Below are positions 1-11,092 of a stretch of DNA of 64,000 nt, piece after piece. The notes beneath the pieces were generated by a model that was given only the letters and a program-made list of their open reading frames with translations, was not told the DNA's origin and made no database searches. The position numbers and the translations under genes were made by a program. Source of the stretch: Sinotaia quadrata (taxonomy: Eukaryota > Mollusca > Gastropoda > Architaenioglossa > Viviparidae); NCBI GenBank assembly GCA_028829895.1, contig CM054181.1:33652259-33716258 (forward strand), read 5' to 3'. Numbering within the stretch: the stretch's first letter is position 1; each line of letters opens with the position of its first letter.

Positions 1-158
1 CGATACAATCTGTAGATGTTCATCGAAAGAGTGAGCAATTACTGGCGCCACCTTGTGAATGCCAAAGGCCCGGAACTTTGTAGACACCCGGGAGGTCTGA
101 GGCGAACTCTTTCAGCTGTCGTATGTTTTCAGATTAGCAGTGTAGGCGCCTTAGGAAG
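1..158. other. Non-tandem flank, GC-richer than most of the window
   Basis: Non-repetitive sequence with several CpG and GGCGCC-type steps, preceding the first minisatellite. It is open in one plus frame from base 3 to a TAG at 81-83, but that is only about 26 codons and cut by the window edge, so no gene is called. It holds a CTCF-like core at 45-58, listed separately. Confidence 0.5.
45..58 (-). promoter_or_regulatory. CTCF-like core (candidate)
   Basis: Read on the minus strand the 14 bases are TCACAAGGTGGCGC, matching about 12 of 14 positions of the bilaterian CTCF core CCASYAGRKGGCRS. Two further cores with the same AGGTGGCGC end occur at 41363-41376 and 46318-46331. CTCF is conserved across bilaterians, so function is possible, but a single degenerate motif is weak evidence. 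Confidence 0.25.
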
Positions 159-692
159 TTCACTGCTAAGATAACATCCATTCGTGACAGCAGTTCACTG
201 CTAAGATAACATCAATTTGTGACAGCAGTTCACTGCTATGATAACATCCATTTGTGACAGCAGTTCACTGCTATGATAACATCCATTTGTGACAGCAGTT
301 CACTGCTATGATAACATTCATTTGTGACAGCAGTTCACTGCTATGATAACATTCATTTGTGACAGCAGTTCACTGCTATGATAACATCCATTTGTGACAG
401 CAGTTCACTGCTAAGATAACATCCATTTGTGACAGCAGTTCACTGCTAAGATAACATTCATTTGTGACAGCAGTTCACTGCTATGATAACATCCATTTGT
501 GACAGCAGTTCACTGCTAAGATAACATCCATTTGTGACAGCAGTTCACTGCTAAGATAACATCCATTTGTGACAGCAGTTCACTGCTATGATAACATCCA
601 TTTGTGACCGCTGTTCACTGCTAAGATAACATCCATTTGTGACAGCAATTCACTGCTATGATAACATCCATTTGTGACAGCAGTTCACTGCT
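159..692. repeat. 35-bp minisatellite, about 15 copies
   Basis: A 35-bp unit recurs head to tail about 15 times with few substitutions (for example TATG/AAGA and CCA/TCA variants). Each unit contains an inverted motif AGCAGT-TC-ACTGCT, so a single strand could form a run of 15 small hairpins. The array is bounded sharply at both ends. Confidence 0.97.
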
Positions 693-717
693 CTTCACAT
701 AAACAGTCATCGTGACG

Positions 718-795
718 AACAAATTTAGTGTATAAATAATGTTTATTTATTTATTTAACAAATTTAGTGTATAAATAATGTTTATTTATATATGA
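718..795. repeat. 39-bp direct duplication, AT-rich
   Basis: Two copies of a 39-bp AT-rich unit containing ATAAATAATGTTTATTT. The same ATAATGTTTATTT string recurs at about 852-866, 10083 and 10212, which suggests a shared AT-rich dispersed element or tail. Confidence 0.8.
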
Positions 796-1557
796 AATCG
801 CATCGGGTCTGCAGCCACCCTCAATTTTCACGGGAAATAAAATCAATATAATAATAATGTTTATTTAGAATCGAAATTGCACAATTTGAACAATCTCAAT
901 AAAACAATCACAGGATTTAAAATTGCTTTATTGCTGTGTAAATATTTTTATAATGACATTACTTTATTGTTTTATTTACCAGTTTTAACCATTATTGTAA
1001 AAATTATGAAAAGCACAAAAAGCAAATATTATAATTTCACAGCAATATACATCCTACGCCTATTCAGAAACACAAAAGAACAATTAGCTAACATTAACTT
1101 CCTTAGTCACAATAAACAAAATAAATATAAAGAAAATATATTTTTTACAATACTAATAGATACGAAACTAAACAAAATTTAATATAAATCTAATTTTAAA
1201 TCTAAAAGCACATATAAGGCAAAATGTAAAAGAAATAGAAATAATCCAATTTAGATACACGACAATTTGCAATAAAATATATTTCTGTAGTAATTGAAAT
1301 GATAATTGGCAACATAATCACTGTCTCACTTCAAACAAATACCAATGAATAAACAAAAGAAATAAAATAAACATTTCATCGATCACCAAACTAATCAATC
1401 AACTAATCAGTTCACCAGTTGTTCAGTGAAGCAAATTACTTAAGTCAGCCAACCAGATATTAACAAATCTAAATTCTTACTTGGCGCTCTTAGTTTTTTT
1501 TCAATGTGTATTTAGGAAAAAAAAAAAAACATGAAAAGAATTATGCGTTATTATTCT
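796..1557. other. AT-rich non-coding stretch
   Basis: Very AT-rich sequence with poly-A and poly-T runs (around 1495-1530). The reading frame open at 877-1182 is dominated by Asn, Ile, Lys and Leu codons as expected from base composition, and I see no motif in it. No repeat with a clear period is visible. Confidence 0.6.
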
Positions 1558-2209
1558 GAATTAAATACCCTACAGGTATAGCGTAAGAAGTCTTAAGTCA
1601 GGATAAAATACCCTGCAAGAATAGAGTAATAAGTCTTAAATCTGGATAAAATACCCTGCAAGAATAAGGTAATAAGAATTAGCTCTGGATAAAATACCCT
1701 GCAAGAATAAGGTAATGAGAATTAGTTCAGGATAAAATACCCTGCAAGAATAAGGTAATAAGAATTAGCTCTGGATAAAATACCCTCCAAGAATAAGGTA
1801 ATGAGAATTAGTTCAGGATAAAATACCCTGCAAGAATAAGGTAATAAGAATTAGCTCTGGATAAAATACCCTGCAAGAATAAGGTAATGAGAATTAGTTC
1901 AGGATAAAATACCCTGCAAGAATAAGGTAATAAGAATTAGTTCTGGATAAAATACCCTCCAAGAATAAGGTAATGAGAATTAGTTCAGGATAAAATACCC
2001 TGCAAGAATAAGGTAATAAGAATTAGCTCTGGATAAAATACCCTGCAAGAATAAGGTAATGAGAATTAGTTCAGGATAAAATACCCTGCAAGAATAAGGT
2101 AATAAGAATTAGCTCTGGATAAAATAGCCTGCAAGAATTGTGTAATAAGTCTTAAATCAGGATAAAATACCCTGCAAGAACAGCGCAATAAGAATTAGCT
2201 CAGGATAAA
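1558..2209. repeat. 43-bp minisatellite with an 86-bp higher-order unit
   Basis: About 15 copies of a 43-bp unit built on GATAAAATACCCTGCAAGAA. In the middle of the array two variants alternate strictly: one ends AATAAGAATTAGCTCTG, the next AATGAGAATTAGTTCAG. The true recent unit is therefore an 86-bp dimer. Copies at both ends are more diverged. Confidence 0.96.
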
Positions 2210-2394
2210 CCACGGTCTTTCAGTATAGACTCTATATAACATAAAGGTTAGTACTATCATGGTCTTTCAGTGTAGGCCTGTATATAACATGGATGGGGCT
2301 TAGTACAATCACGGTATTTCAGTGTAGGCCTGTATATAACATGGATGGGGCTTAGTACAATCACGGTATTTCAGTGTAGGCCTGTATATACTGC
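2207..2394. repeat. 52-bp minisatellite, about 3.5 copies
   Basis: Units start CACGGTATTTCAGTGTAGGC and are 52 bp long. The last two full copies are identical and the first is diverged. The array directly abuts the preceding 43-bp array with no spacer. Confidence 0.92.
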
Positions 2395-3026
2395 GGAGAT
2401 TTCTGGCATGAAAATTTATAATCTTGTATTAACAGCTCTGAGAAGGAAGATATTCAAAGTCAAACGTATTAAGTCTGAATATAAAAGCAAATTAAATTGA
2501 CGTTAAAACATATTAGCAGTAACATAAAAAAATTATAAACAAAAAGCTTCCATAAATAATAAAATTCTGATTGGAAAAGTTAAGAGCTCATCCAACTAAA
2601 CGCAGCGCATTCAAAACAGGGTAATAACGTTCTGGGCATTAACTCTGTACGCAATAAAAAAAAAGAACTCGACACCAAGACAGAATGCAAAGCTCCTATT
2701 GCGACAAAAGAATTGTGTTGTACTTCAGTACACTTTGCACAGGCTTTATAATTGCATTGTTAGTGCCATTAACAGTGCCATTAGTACTGTCAGTAACAGT
2801 GGAAACGCCAGTGTCCATATACATGTCACTATCAGATTCCAAATTAATGTCAATATCAGTGATATTACAATGATCGCGGTCGGTTTATACAGTTTGTTGC
2901 ATTTACGTGCAACTTCTTTGTGGTAATCCGTTTCACAAATGGAAATTATTTCCGTATTATTTACAAAATAAAATATAAGGAACATCCATAATGATCTCAT
3001 ACTCTTCACACCACTCTTAACTGATT
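2395..3026. other. AT-rich stretch without a recognised gene
   Basis: Overlapping open frames on both strands at 2685-3009 are short and share the same bases. I see a degenerate GTGCCATTA-type duplication near 2760-2790 and nothing else. Confidence 0.55.
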
Positions 3027-3190
3027 ATGTGTCATTTCATAGTTATCTTATATGAATATGTGTCACTTCATATGTTTAGTTATCTTAACTATGTGTCATT
3101 TCATATGTTTCATTATCTTAAATGACTATTTGTCATTTCACATATTTAATAATCTTGACTATGTGTCATTTCACATGTTTAATTATCTTA
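3027..3190. repeat. Degenerate 36-40 bp tandem repeat, 4-5 copies
   Basis: Units of the form TATGTGTCATTTCATATGTT followed by a TTATCTTA-type segment, with indels between copies. Moderately diverged, so it is older than the neighbouring arrays. Confidence 0.85.
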
Positions 3191-3594
3191 TGAAAAGAAA
3201 AACATGCAAGAAGATAAATAATACAGATCTACAATTAGTCCACATCACACAAATAAATATATACACAAACAGACTAAACTTTTAAATCCAGCAAAAATAA
3301 CTTATTTGGACTGTTTTGATAAAACTGCTCTATGGTCACGATGCTATAATTTCTAATTTAAATTAAATCATAATATTCTTTCCACAAATTGATTCTATTC
3401 TGAACTTGATTGGCTGGAAGTTAGTACGATTAATATGCTACCTGTGTTTCATAGTGTTTGGTAGTGTTATGCATTAGGAGAAGTAGACAGACACTAAAGG
3501 GATTTTGAAATAAAACAAAAAACTCTCCACAACTGCAATGAAAAGGAAAGAGTAAGGTAATATTGTTATGTATGGTACTAAGATAAGTGTAAGT

Positions 3595-3596
<2 letters not shown>
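3191..3596. other. Unannotated AT-rich sequence
   Basis: No repeat period, RNA gene or convincing coding frame seen. Confidence 0.5.

Positions 3597-3673
<77 letters not shown>
3597..3673. repeat. (GT)n microsatellite, about 38 repeats
   Basis: Pure GT dinucleotide run of about 77 bases. Minus-strand reading frames through it encode only Thr-His repeats. Confidence 0.99.
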
Positions 3674-3676
<3 letters not shown>

Positions 3677-4077
3677 CTTCCCTAACCATATTGCAAAGAA
3701 TAGAGAGAAAGAATTACAATGAAAGAGTATAAAGTATAATCTGTCGAAAACACACTCCAAGAAACAGCACAGTGCAATAAGAAGTAGTAAAATACTGATT
3801 AATATTTCACAATTTATCAATTCATGTGTCATTTTAATACTGCGACTCAACACCGCTGTTCATTACCGAAGAGTCATAGTCTTTCTACAATGTCTGAAAA
3901 TTGAATTCAAGATACACAAGAATATATTATAATGGCTGTTGGAACACAATATTGCACTAGTTCGAGTTTGCCTGCATTTCCAGGTCAGTTTGTACAGAAA
4001 ACGAAAGGTGCTTGTCGGCTGGGAATTTTTAAATTATGTTTACATGCGATCACGAGTAGTTTATATGCAGACTTCGT
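3674..4077. other. Non-repetitive spacer before the 69-bp array
   Basis: Mixed sequence with no period. Overlapping short frames at 3932-4148 (+) are open partly because the downstream array has no stops in those frames. No gene is called. Confidence 0.5.
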
Positions 4078-4948
4078 CGGCAATAGAGATCTCATTTCTC
4101 TCACATCTAAACGCGTTTCTTGAAAAGTTTCCACAAAGCCAGCAATAGGTAATAGAGATCTCATTTCTCTCACATCTAAACGCGTTTCTTGAAAAGTTTC
4201 CACAAAGCCAGCAATAGGTAATAGAGATCTCATTTCTCTCACATCTAAACGCGTTTCTTGAAAAGTTTCCACAAAGCCAGCAATAGGTAATAGAGATCTC
4301 ATTTCTCTCACATCTAAACGCGTTTCTTGAAAAGTTTCCACAAAGCCAGCAATAGGTAATAGAGATCTCATTTCTCTCACATCTAAACGCGTTTCTTGAA
4401 AAGTTTCCACAAAGCCAGCAATAGGTAATAGAGATCTCATTTCTCTCACATCTAAACGCGTTTCTTGAAAAGTTTCCACAAAGCCAGCAATAGGTAATAG
4501 AGATCTCATTTCTCTCACATCTAAACGCGTTTCTTGAAAAGTTTCCACAAAGCCAGCAATAGGTAATAGAGATCTCATTTCTCTCACATCTAAACGCGTT
4601 TCTTGAAAAGTTTCCACAAAGCCAGCAATAGGCAATAGAGATCTCATTTCTCTCACATCTAAACGCGTTTCTTGAAAAGTTTCCACAAAGCCAGCAATAG
4701 GTAATAGAGATCTCATTTCTCTCACATCTAAACGCGTTTCTTGAAAAGTTTCCACAAAGCCAGCAATAGGCAATAGAGATCTTATTTCTCTTACATCTAA
4801 ATGCATTTCTTGAAAGGTTTCCACAAAGCCAGCAATAGGCAATAGAGATCTTATTTTTCTTAAGTCTAGACACGCAATAGGCAATAGAGATCTTATTTTT
4901 CTTAAGTCTTGACACGCTCCTCTTAAACTTTCCACTAAGCCGTCAATC
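4078..4948. repeat. 69-bp minisatellite, about 11 near-identical copies plus shortened end copies
   Basis: A 69-bp unit containing AGATCTCATTTCTCTCACAT, then ACGCGTTTCTTG, repeats about 11 times with almost no substitutions. At the right end two copies are shortened to about 42 bp and a last diverged copy follows. Since 69 is a multiple of three, two minus-strand frames stay open (316 and 284 codons) and translate into 23-residue repeats. Neither has a sign of selection: differences such as C/T at the GGY position fall without regard to codon position, and both frames are equally open. I read it as non-coding. Confidence 0.97.
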
Positions 4949-5112
4949 TAAGCTTCTTACTGATCTTCAATTCTTAAAACTGATAATTTTGATTAATAGT
5001 GTATACTGGCCAACAAACAAAATGATTAACTTTAAATTGCCACACTCTTAAGGCACATTTCGTCTGGATATTTTCCCCTAACCCTTTGTGATCGTATATA
5101 TGAGAATACTTT

Positions 5113-5178
5113 CGTGTGTGTGTGTGTGTATGTATATGTGTGTATGTATGTGTGTGTGTGTGTACGCGCGCGCGTGTA

Positions 5179-5244
<66 letters not shown>
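5113..5244. repeat. Compound (GT)/(AT)/(GC) microsatellite with perfect purine-pyrimidine alternation
   Basis: About 130 bases alternate purine and pyrimidine without a visible break: (TG)n with TA steps, a GCGCGCGCG core near 5164-5173, then a long (TG)n. This is the base pattern that favours Z-DNA. Confidence 0.95.
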
Positions 5245-5245
<1 letters not shown>

Positions 5246-6174
5246 AAATAGTTTGAAAATGAAAACATGGGGATCCCTTATCTTCATAAACAAGGCGATA
5301 ATTGTGCAAACATGCGCATAGCGTCAAGGGAAACTTTCACCATGATAAATGTTGATGTGAATCAATAACATGAAATTCTTCATTTATTATTTTTGTTTGT
5401 TTTCTGTCTATATGTGAGCAGATGGGTGCATAGACTCCTATGAAGTGTGCGGTGCGCGGGGAAGCGATGGTGAACCATAATATATGGTCCTGCCCATTGA
5501 AGCTGTGTAAGAAGTAGTTTGGCAACAGAACGAAAGTCCCTAGAATGGAGTTTAAGAATGTGTAAGATGCAATCAAGAAATTAAATATCTCTTTGAAATA
5601 ATTAGAATAAGCCATTGTATATACACTTACATAAATTAGCACATTTGGCAATTACAAGACTTAGCACAAAGGTCAAATTACATAAATTAGTGCAATGGTC
5701 AATTTCAAAAATATTTCTTGTATATTTTCATCAGTATTGAAGAACAACCATTTCAAATATCTTCTAACAGCATGTATTACATTTTCAATTACTGCCTTGG
5801 AAGACAGATTAAGAACATGTACGTAATTTTGAATTAAATATGCTATCTGATTAATATCACGTGCATAGAGCTAAACTAAAGATGTCTTTTAAGATACTGT
5901 ACATATTGTTGAATTAAATGCAGAATGAAAGATTTCTTGTAATTAAGATCATGAACATGCTATTCCTATAAATATTTGCGGACAGACTACATAATAGAAC
6001 ACACAATTAAAATAAATAGGTTGTAATAAAAATAAAACGTGATATTTTAATACATATTTACCACCACATTGTCCCTGATGTCAAGATCTCAAACAACCAT
6101 GATACCACTCATACGGATACGAGATAACGATATACATGGTTACCACTATGCCCCTCCTCCTATTTTCTCGTGTT
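5245..6174. other. Unannotated sequence
   Basis: A minus-strand frame of about 100 codons (5337-5651) is open but its composition is unremarkable and no motif is visible. A short 40-50 bp imperfect duplication lies near 5635-5700, and AT-rich sequence follows. Confidence 0.5.
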
Positions 6175-6175
6175 C

Positions 6176-6385
6176 CCTTAATCTACAATTTCTATCATAA
6201 ATCAATGATTCCTTAATCTACAATTTCTATCATAAATCAATGATTCCTTAATCTACAATTTCTATCATAAATCAATGATCCCTTAATCTACAATTTCTAT
6301 CATAAATCAATGATCCCTTAATCTACAATTTCTATTATAAATCAATGATCCCTTAATCTACAATCCCTTACTATCACAAATCCAC
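6176..6385. repeat. 35-bp minisatellite, about 6 copies
   Basis: Units of 35 bp built on CCTTAATCTACAATTTCTAT. The central copies are nearly identical and the right end decays. Confidence 0.95.
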
Positions 6386-7014
6386 AGTGTCTAGCTGTCA
6401 TAAATCACTGCTTGCACTACCTATCACGAATCGTCTATACTACTATGTCTAACCATTTCTAGTTTTGTATGCATGGTGTGAATAATTTAATTGTAATGTA
6501 TTATAATAGTATATTTTATCATTTATGTATGAGAATGCTTTTCCTATATGGCACCAATATAGTTTTCTATTTTAATTTCAATCAGTTCCTTTATGTTTTA
6601 AGATAGTAAAAATCATTTTAAAAGCATAATAGGTGTACTATTAATATATTTAGAGTGAAACATAACTCTAAATGTGTTATTCGAGGAAACAATGCAAAAT
6701 TCAGTAGGTAGTGCTTGGCTTTCCTGCCACTCTCATTTCTGTAAAAAGTTGGAAAGTTGGAAATGTGCTGATGGAATTGGCAATGCGCCCGTACTAAAAT
6801 AAAAAATGAGAAACTACTGCTGAAGTGTCCATTTGTCCTTATCGCTGCTGCTTTTGTCTGAGGTTCATTGTTTTTACATGTTGTCCCACACATTCACACA
6901 CGCACGAGCATATACATATATACGCATACTAAATCACATTTGATTGTAAATCTCTTACTTTTCAAGAACTAACTAACCTGTTTTCGTACAAAGTAACATT
7001 TGTTATTTCTCTCT

Positions 7015-7015
<1 letters not shown>
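6386..7015. other. Unannotated sequence
   Basis: Contains a minus-strand frame of 91 codons (6618-6893) with no recognisable domain and no repeat period. Nothing else supportable. Confidence 0.5.
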
Positions 7016-7103
<88 letters not shown>

Positions 7104-7112
7104 ATATCTATC
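7016..7112. repeat. (CTAT)n / (GATA)n microsatellite, about 24 repeats
   Basis: Nearly pure tetranucleotide run with one TATA interruption near the right end. The plus frame encodes an artefactual Leu-Ser-Ile-Tyr repeat. Confidence 0.99.
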
Positions 7113-7423
7113 ATTTTACTTGCCTGCCTGTGCGACTGTCCTGTTCTATGTGTTCTTTATTCATGCATACAATTCTGCGAAATCTAAGGCATCCCCATTT
7201 ATTGCTCCTTCTCTTCAGAAGAAAAATAATTATTTTCGATAAGGGGATGAAAATAGAGAAGAGAGAAAGTGTTTGATAATAAAGAATTAAACTGGCTTCC
7301 ATGACACCGATCTGTCAAGATACAAGACGTCAAGCAAAGGGTGTGAGGCTATATTTGATAGCGAAGGAATTTCGTGAAAGACGTTAGTGCAAGATAAGTT
7401 CTGTTTGTTCAATGTGAATTACA
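7113..7423. other. Unannotated spacer
   Basis: No period or gene seen. Confidence 0.5.
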
Positions 7424-7765
7424 AAAGTCAAACATACCACGTGTTCCTATCACAGACTGTGGAGTCCATTGACAGAGTGGAAATCAAAAAACACCACGTG
7501 CTCATGTCAATGTGTAGGCCATTGACAGAGTGGAAATCAAAAACACCACATGTTCCTAACACCGATGTGTAAACCACCGAGAGGGTGAAAATCAAAAACA
7601 CATGTTCCAAACACCGATTGTGTAAACATTTGACAGGATGTAAATCAAACATACCACATGTTCCTAACACCGACTGTGTAAATATTTGACAGGGTGTAAA
7701 TCAAACAAACCACGTGTTTCTATCACAGACTGTGTAGGCCATTTACAGGATGTGATAGGAATACA
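7424..7765. repeat. Degenerate 53-58 bp tandem repeat, about 6 copies
   Basis: Each copy contains GTAAATCAAA-type, CACATGTTCCTAACACCGA-type and TTGACAG-type blocks. Indels of 1-5 bp between copies show an old array. Confidence 0.9.
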
Positions 7766-8344
7766 AAGACCTGACACTTGAAAGTGAGTGACAGTCTGAC
7801 TCTAGTATTGCTACAACTATAAATTATTACTATTACTAGATATAACTAAACCTAATACTTATTATTTCCACTATCATTACTAATACTACTACAGTTACTG
7901 GGAATTAATATTACAAATAATGATTTCTACTCATACCACTAGTATTTCTACAATATTGTTTATCATTACTAATATTAATTACTTATAACATTACTACTAC
8001 TTCTAAACATTATTGCTAAAGTTACTGGTGCTTAATGTGACTTTCTGAAGATGTTTATTTTCATATTGTTTTTCAAACACATGCATACATGAAAACGTTC
8101 CAGATTGCCACCCATAAATTCAGTTCCGATCATCTGCTACCACTACAGTATACAAATGTGGTCACATGACAGACCATATACTATGTGGTCACATTACAGA
8201 CCATATAGTATGTGGTACGAAGATTGTATTATCATATATGTCTGTTTGTGATCGACAGCTGAACGTGTTTTTATTACAAGTGAACCGTTCATCACAATAA
8301 ACTTGTCAGTGAAGTGCAGATTTACAATTCGCATCATTTGAACC
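7766..8344. other. Low-complexity ACT/ATT-rich DNA and a short duplication
   Basis: 7810-8030 is rich in TTACTA and AATACT triplets in degenerate order. A 27-bp unit TATGTGGTCACAT..ACAGACCATATA is duplicated at about 8153-8215. No gene seen. Confidence 0.6.
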
Positions 8345-8650
8345 CAGTCTCCACCTTTCTACTGATATTTATGGCATGATCGAGTACCATACATTAATAC
8401 AGTCTCCACCTTTCTACTGATATTTATGGCACGATCTAGTACCATACATTAATACAGTCTCCATCTTTCTACTGATATTTATGGCATGATCGAACACCAT
8501 ACATTAATACAGTCTCCACCTTTCTACTGATATTTATGGCACGATCGAGTACCATACATTAATACAGTCTCCACCTTTCTACTGATATTTATGGCACGAT
8601 CGAGTACCATACATTAATACAGTCTCCACCTTTCTACTGATATTTATGCA
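8345..8650. repeat. 55-bp minisatellite, 5.6 copies
   Basis: The unit starts CAGTCTCCACCTTTCTACTG and recurs every 55 bp with only a few changes (for example GGCATGATCGA versus GGCACGATCTA). Confidence 0.96.
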
Positions 8651-8681
8651 CTGCCCTACCTTACATCCAGCCATACTTGAC

Positions 8682-8950
8682 AAATAGAACACGGGTAGGC
8701 GGTATCCGTACTTGACTAGAATTACAACCCTTCTTGTACAGACTGATAGAACACTGGTAGGCGGTATCCGTACTTGACTAGAATTACAACCCTTCTTGTA
8801 CAGACTGATAGAATACTGGTAGGCGGTATCCGTACTTGACTAGAATTACAACCCTTCTTGTACAGACTGATAGAACACTGGTAGGCGGTATCCGTACTTG
8901 ACTAGAATTACAACCCTTCTTGTACAGACTGATAGAATACAGATAGCCAA
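8682..8950. repeat. 62-bp minisatellite, about 4.4 copies
   Basis: Unit GATAGAACACTGGTAGGCGG and following bases, ending CTTGTACAGACT, every 62 bp. Nearly identical copies, with the first and last diverged. Confidence 0.96.
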
Positions 8951-9219
8951 TAACCATAAATAACAAGAGTTGAAACCCGACTGACATACTGACAGAACAG
9001 AGAGTCAATACCCGTAAGAAACAAGAACACAAACTTAAAGGACCTTGGATCAGTTAAACACATCCTCTCTTAAACATTACATTCGTCATCCAGCGAGTTC
9101 AGATGACATTCGGATTCTAAAACGGATAGTGTAACAAAACTATCGTCCGAGAAGTGATCTAGAAGTGATTCTCTCATCTACAGCTTTGAGTAATGATGCT
9201 CTCATACAATGCATTGCGA

Positions 9220-9495
9220 AATTTGTTATCATCCACACAATAGAGAAGTGATGTTATCATCCACACAGCAGAAAAGTAAAGTTATCATCCACACCAGAGA
9301 GAAGTGATGTTATCATCCACACCACAGAGAAATGATGTTATCATCCACACCACAGAGAAGTGATCTCATCATCCGCTCCAGGACAAGTGACGTTATCATC
9401 CAAATCACAGAGGCGGTGTTATAATCCAAATCACAGAGGCGGTGTTATAATCCAAATCACAGAAAAGTGAGAAGTGATGCAATTATCCATGGCAC
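9220..9495. repeat. Degenerate 28-bp tandem repeat, about 9 copies
   Basis: Units of GTTATCATCCACACCACAGA plus GAAGTGAT, with drift into GGCGGTGTTATAATCC variants at the right end. Confidence 0.9.
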
Positions 9496-10008
9496 TGAGA
9501 AATGCATTTTCGTAGTTAGGTCCAGAATTAAAATTTAAAAAGCTCCAGATTCAAAATAATTATTATAGTCATACGAATTAACTTTAAAACAAATTTAGCT
9601 TTTGATTTCAAATATTCTTTTGCAATCAATAAACATTTTATCGAACTTTCTCCTTCAGTATTAAACCACATCATGAATTTGTAGAGAACAACATATCTGC
9701 AATTGCGACGAATAACCAGAAATAAAACATTAAGTCTGTTCATTAATTCTCTAATATTAATTATTCTATCTCTCTTCCCATTCCGTGCTGCAAAGTGTTC
9801 AGAAAGGTTAATATACTAGTACGTTGTGTGTACCAATGATGAAAACTAAGATTTATGGCCATCGTAACTTTTCATACCACAGTTGTTTGTGTCTTTTGAA
9901 CTCTAATACTCTCACACCTTAACATCCTTCAAGATATATCCAGTAACATTTCTTCGCATCAACAACAGTCGTAAAGTCGACGCCCATCTTTATTGCATCT
10001 TTATTGCA
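9496..10008. other. Unannotated AT-rich spacer
   Basis: A short minus-strand frame (9528-9743) has AT-driven composition only. No repeats with a clear period. Confidence 0.5.
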
Positions 10009-10265
10009 AGACGGGTTCAACCCCCAGCGTGCCTTTCGTGTTTTAGTAGAATTGCATATTTATTATTTGTGTGTGTTATTATAATAATGTTTATTTTTGT
10101 AGTCAATGCACTTAAAACCGTGTTTGACCGTGTTTGAAGACTGGTTCAACTCCCAGCGTGCCTTTCGTGTTTTAGTAGAATTGCAAATTTATTATTTGTT
10201 TGTGCTATTATAATAATGTTTATTTGTGTATTTAATGCACTTAGAACGGTGTTTGAAGACTCATT
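10009..10265. repeat. 129-bp direct duplication with a B-box-like core
   Basis: Two copies offset by 129 bp. Each starts near GGTTCAACYCCCAGCGTGCC and continues through an AT-rich tail with ATAATAATGTTTATTT. The GGTTCAACTCCC string resembles the pol III B box (GGTTCGANTCC), and CTGG..CCAG could form a T-arm-like stem in the second copy. No clear A box is seen upstream, so a SINE origin is only a possibility. Confidence 0.8.
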
Positions 10266-10330
10266 ATCAATCAACTACCAACTTACAAGTATCATTACCA
10301 CTATGACCTCCATCATCAGGTAGTCAATAC

Positions 10331-10478
10331 TATACCATCACTTCATATCCACCTCGTCATTATGAATGTAATACATAGTAAATATCATATAATTACATCA
10401 TATTCACCTCATCATTATGAATGTAATACATAGTAAATACCATAATATCATCTTATATCCTCCTCGTCATTCATAATA
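10331..10478. repeat. About 62-bp tandem repeat, 2.5 copies
   Basis: Copies share CATTATGAATGTAATACATA and TAGTAAATA followed by a TATCACTTCATATCC-like segment. Confidence 0.88.
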
Positions 10479-10620
10479 CGCAATAAGCGATGTAATGTTG
10501 TATATATTAATGTCAGAATAGGAAATATGCAGCGTTGTTCTCTACATTTACGTCAGAATGCGCAATAAGCGATGTAATGTAGTCTACATTCATGACAGTT
10601 TAGGAAATATGCGAGGAAGG
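10475..10620. repeat. About 84-bp direct duplication
   Basis: GCAATAAGCGATGTAATGT followed later by GGAAATATGC occurs twice, at about 10481 and 10561, with moderate divergence. Confidence 0.85.
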
Positions 10621-11092
10621 GTTGCCTACAAGCATGTCAAGCAGGCTAACATGAAAAACATATAGATTGTGAACTTTCAGATTAAACAGTGAATTTGTCG
10701 TTGTGTGTTGTCTTTGTAATGAACCAACAAAAAATGTGTAATATAATTATCTTTCATTTTACGACACTGTTAGGATAGATAATAATTATATACGCTTTAT
10801 AGAAACTGAAAATTGCTAAACATAACACTTTTGTCAGTGTATCTGAAGATTAATGTACTCCTCATGATTTCTTCAGTCTATTTAAAATCTGGCAATATGA
10901 TATTTCAGTATGATTTCCTATGCAACATAACTATACTGTAGCCTATGCTAATTTCTAACCAAAAATATTTCTTGTTTTCTTTACGAACTCAGAGTTGGAC
11001 TTTTGTAACGGAAAACTCGATGACAGAATTCTATTCACCATACCTGCAGGCAGGAGGACTATGGCATGTGGATCAATATCTCATAATTTTAT
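10621..11092. other. Unannotated AT-rich spacer
   Basis: No period or gene seen. Confidence 0.5.

Noticed and set aside
3..83. Open frame at the window edge as a terminal exon
   Set aside because: About 26 codons and truncated by the window; length is well within chance.
159..692. CRISPR array
   Set aside because: The 35-bp repeats are contiguous, with no unique spacers and no cas genes, and the window looks eukaryotic. The same holds for the other regular arrays.
877..1182. 101-codon AT-rich ORF
   Set aside because: Residue content matches base composition; no motif.
3985..4935. 316-codon repeat protein on the minus strand
   Set aside because: It follows from a stop-free 69-bp unit; a second minus frame is equally open and there is no start or signal context of note.
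6618..6893. 91-codon minus ORF
   Set aside because: No domain, no splice or promoter signal, and a Ser/Phe-rich run suggests chance.
10015..10160. tRNA genes at the B-box-like strings
   Set aside because: No A box, acceptor stem or anticodon arm can be drawn around either copy.
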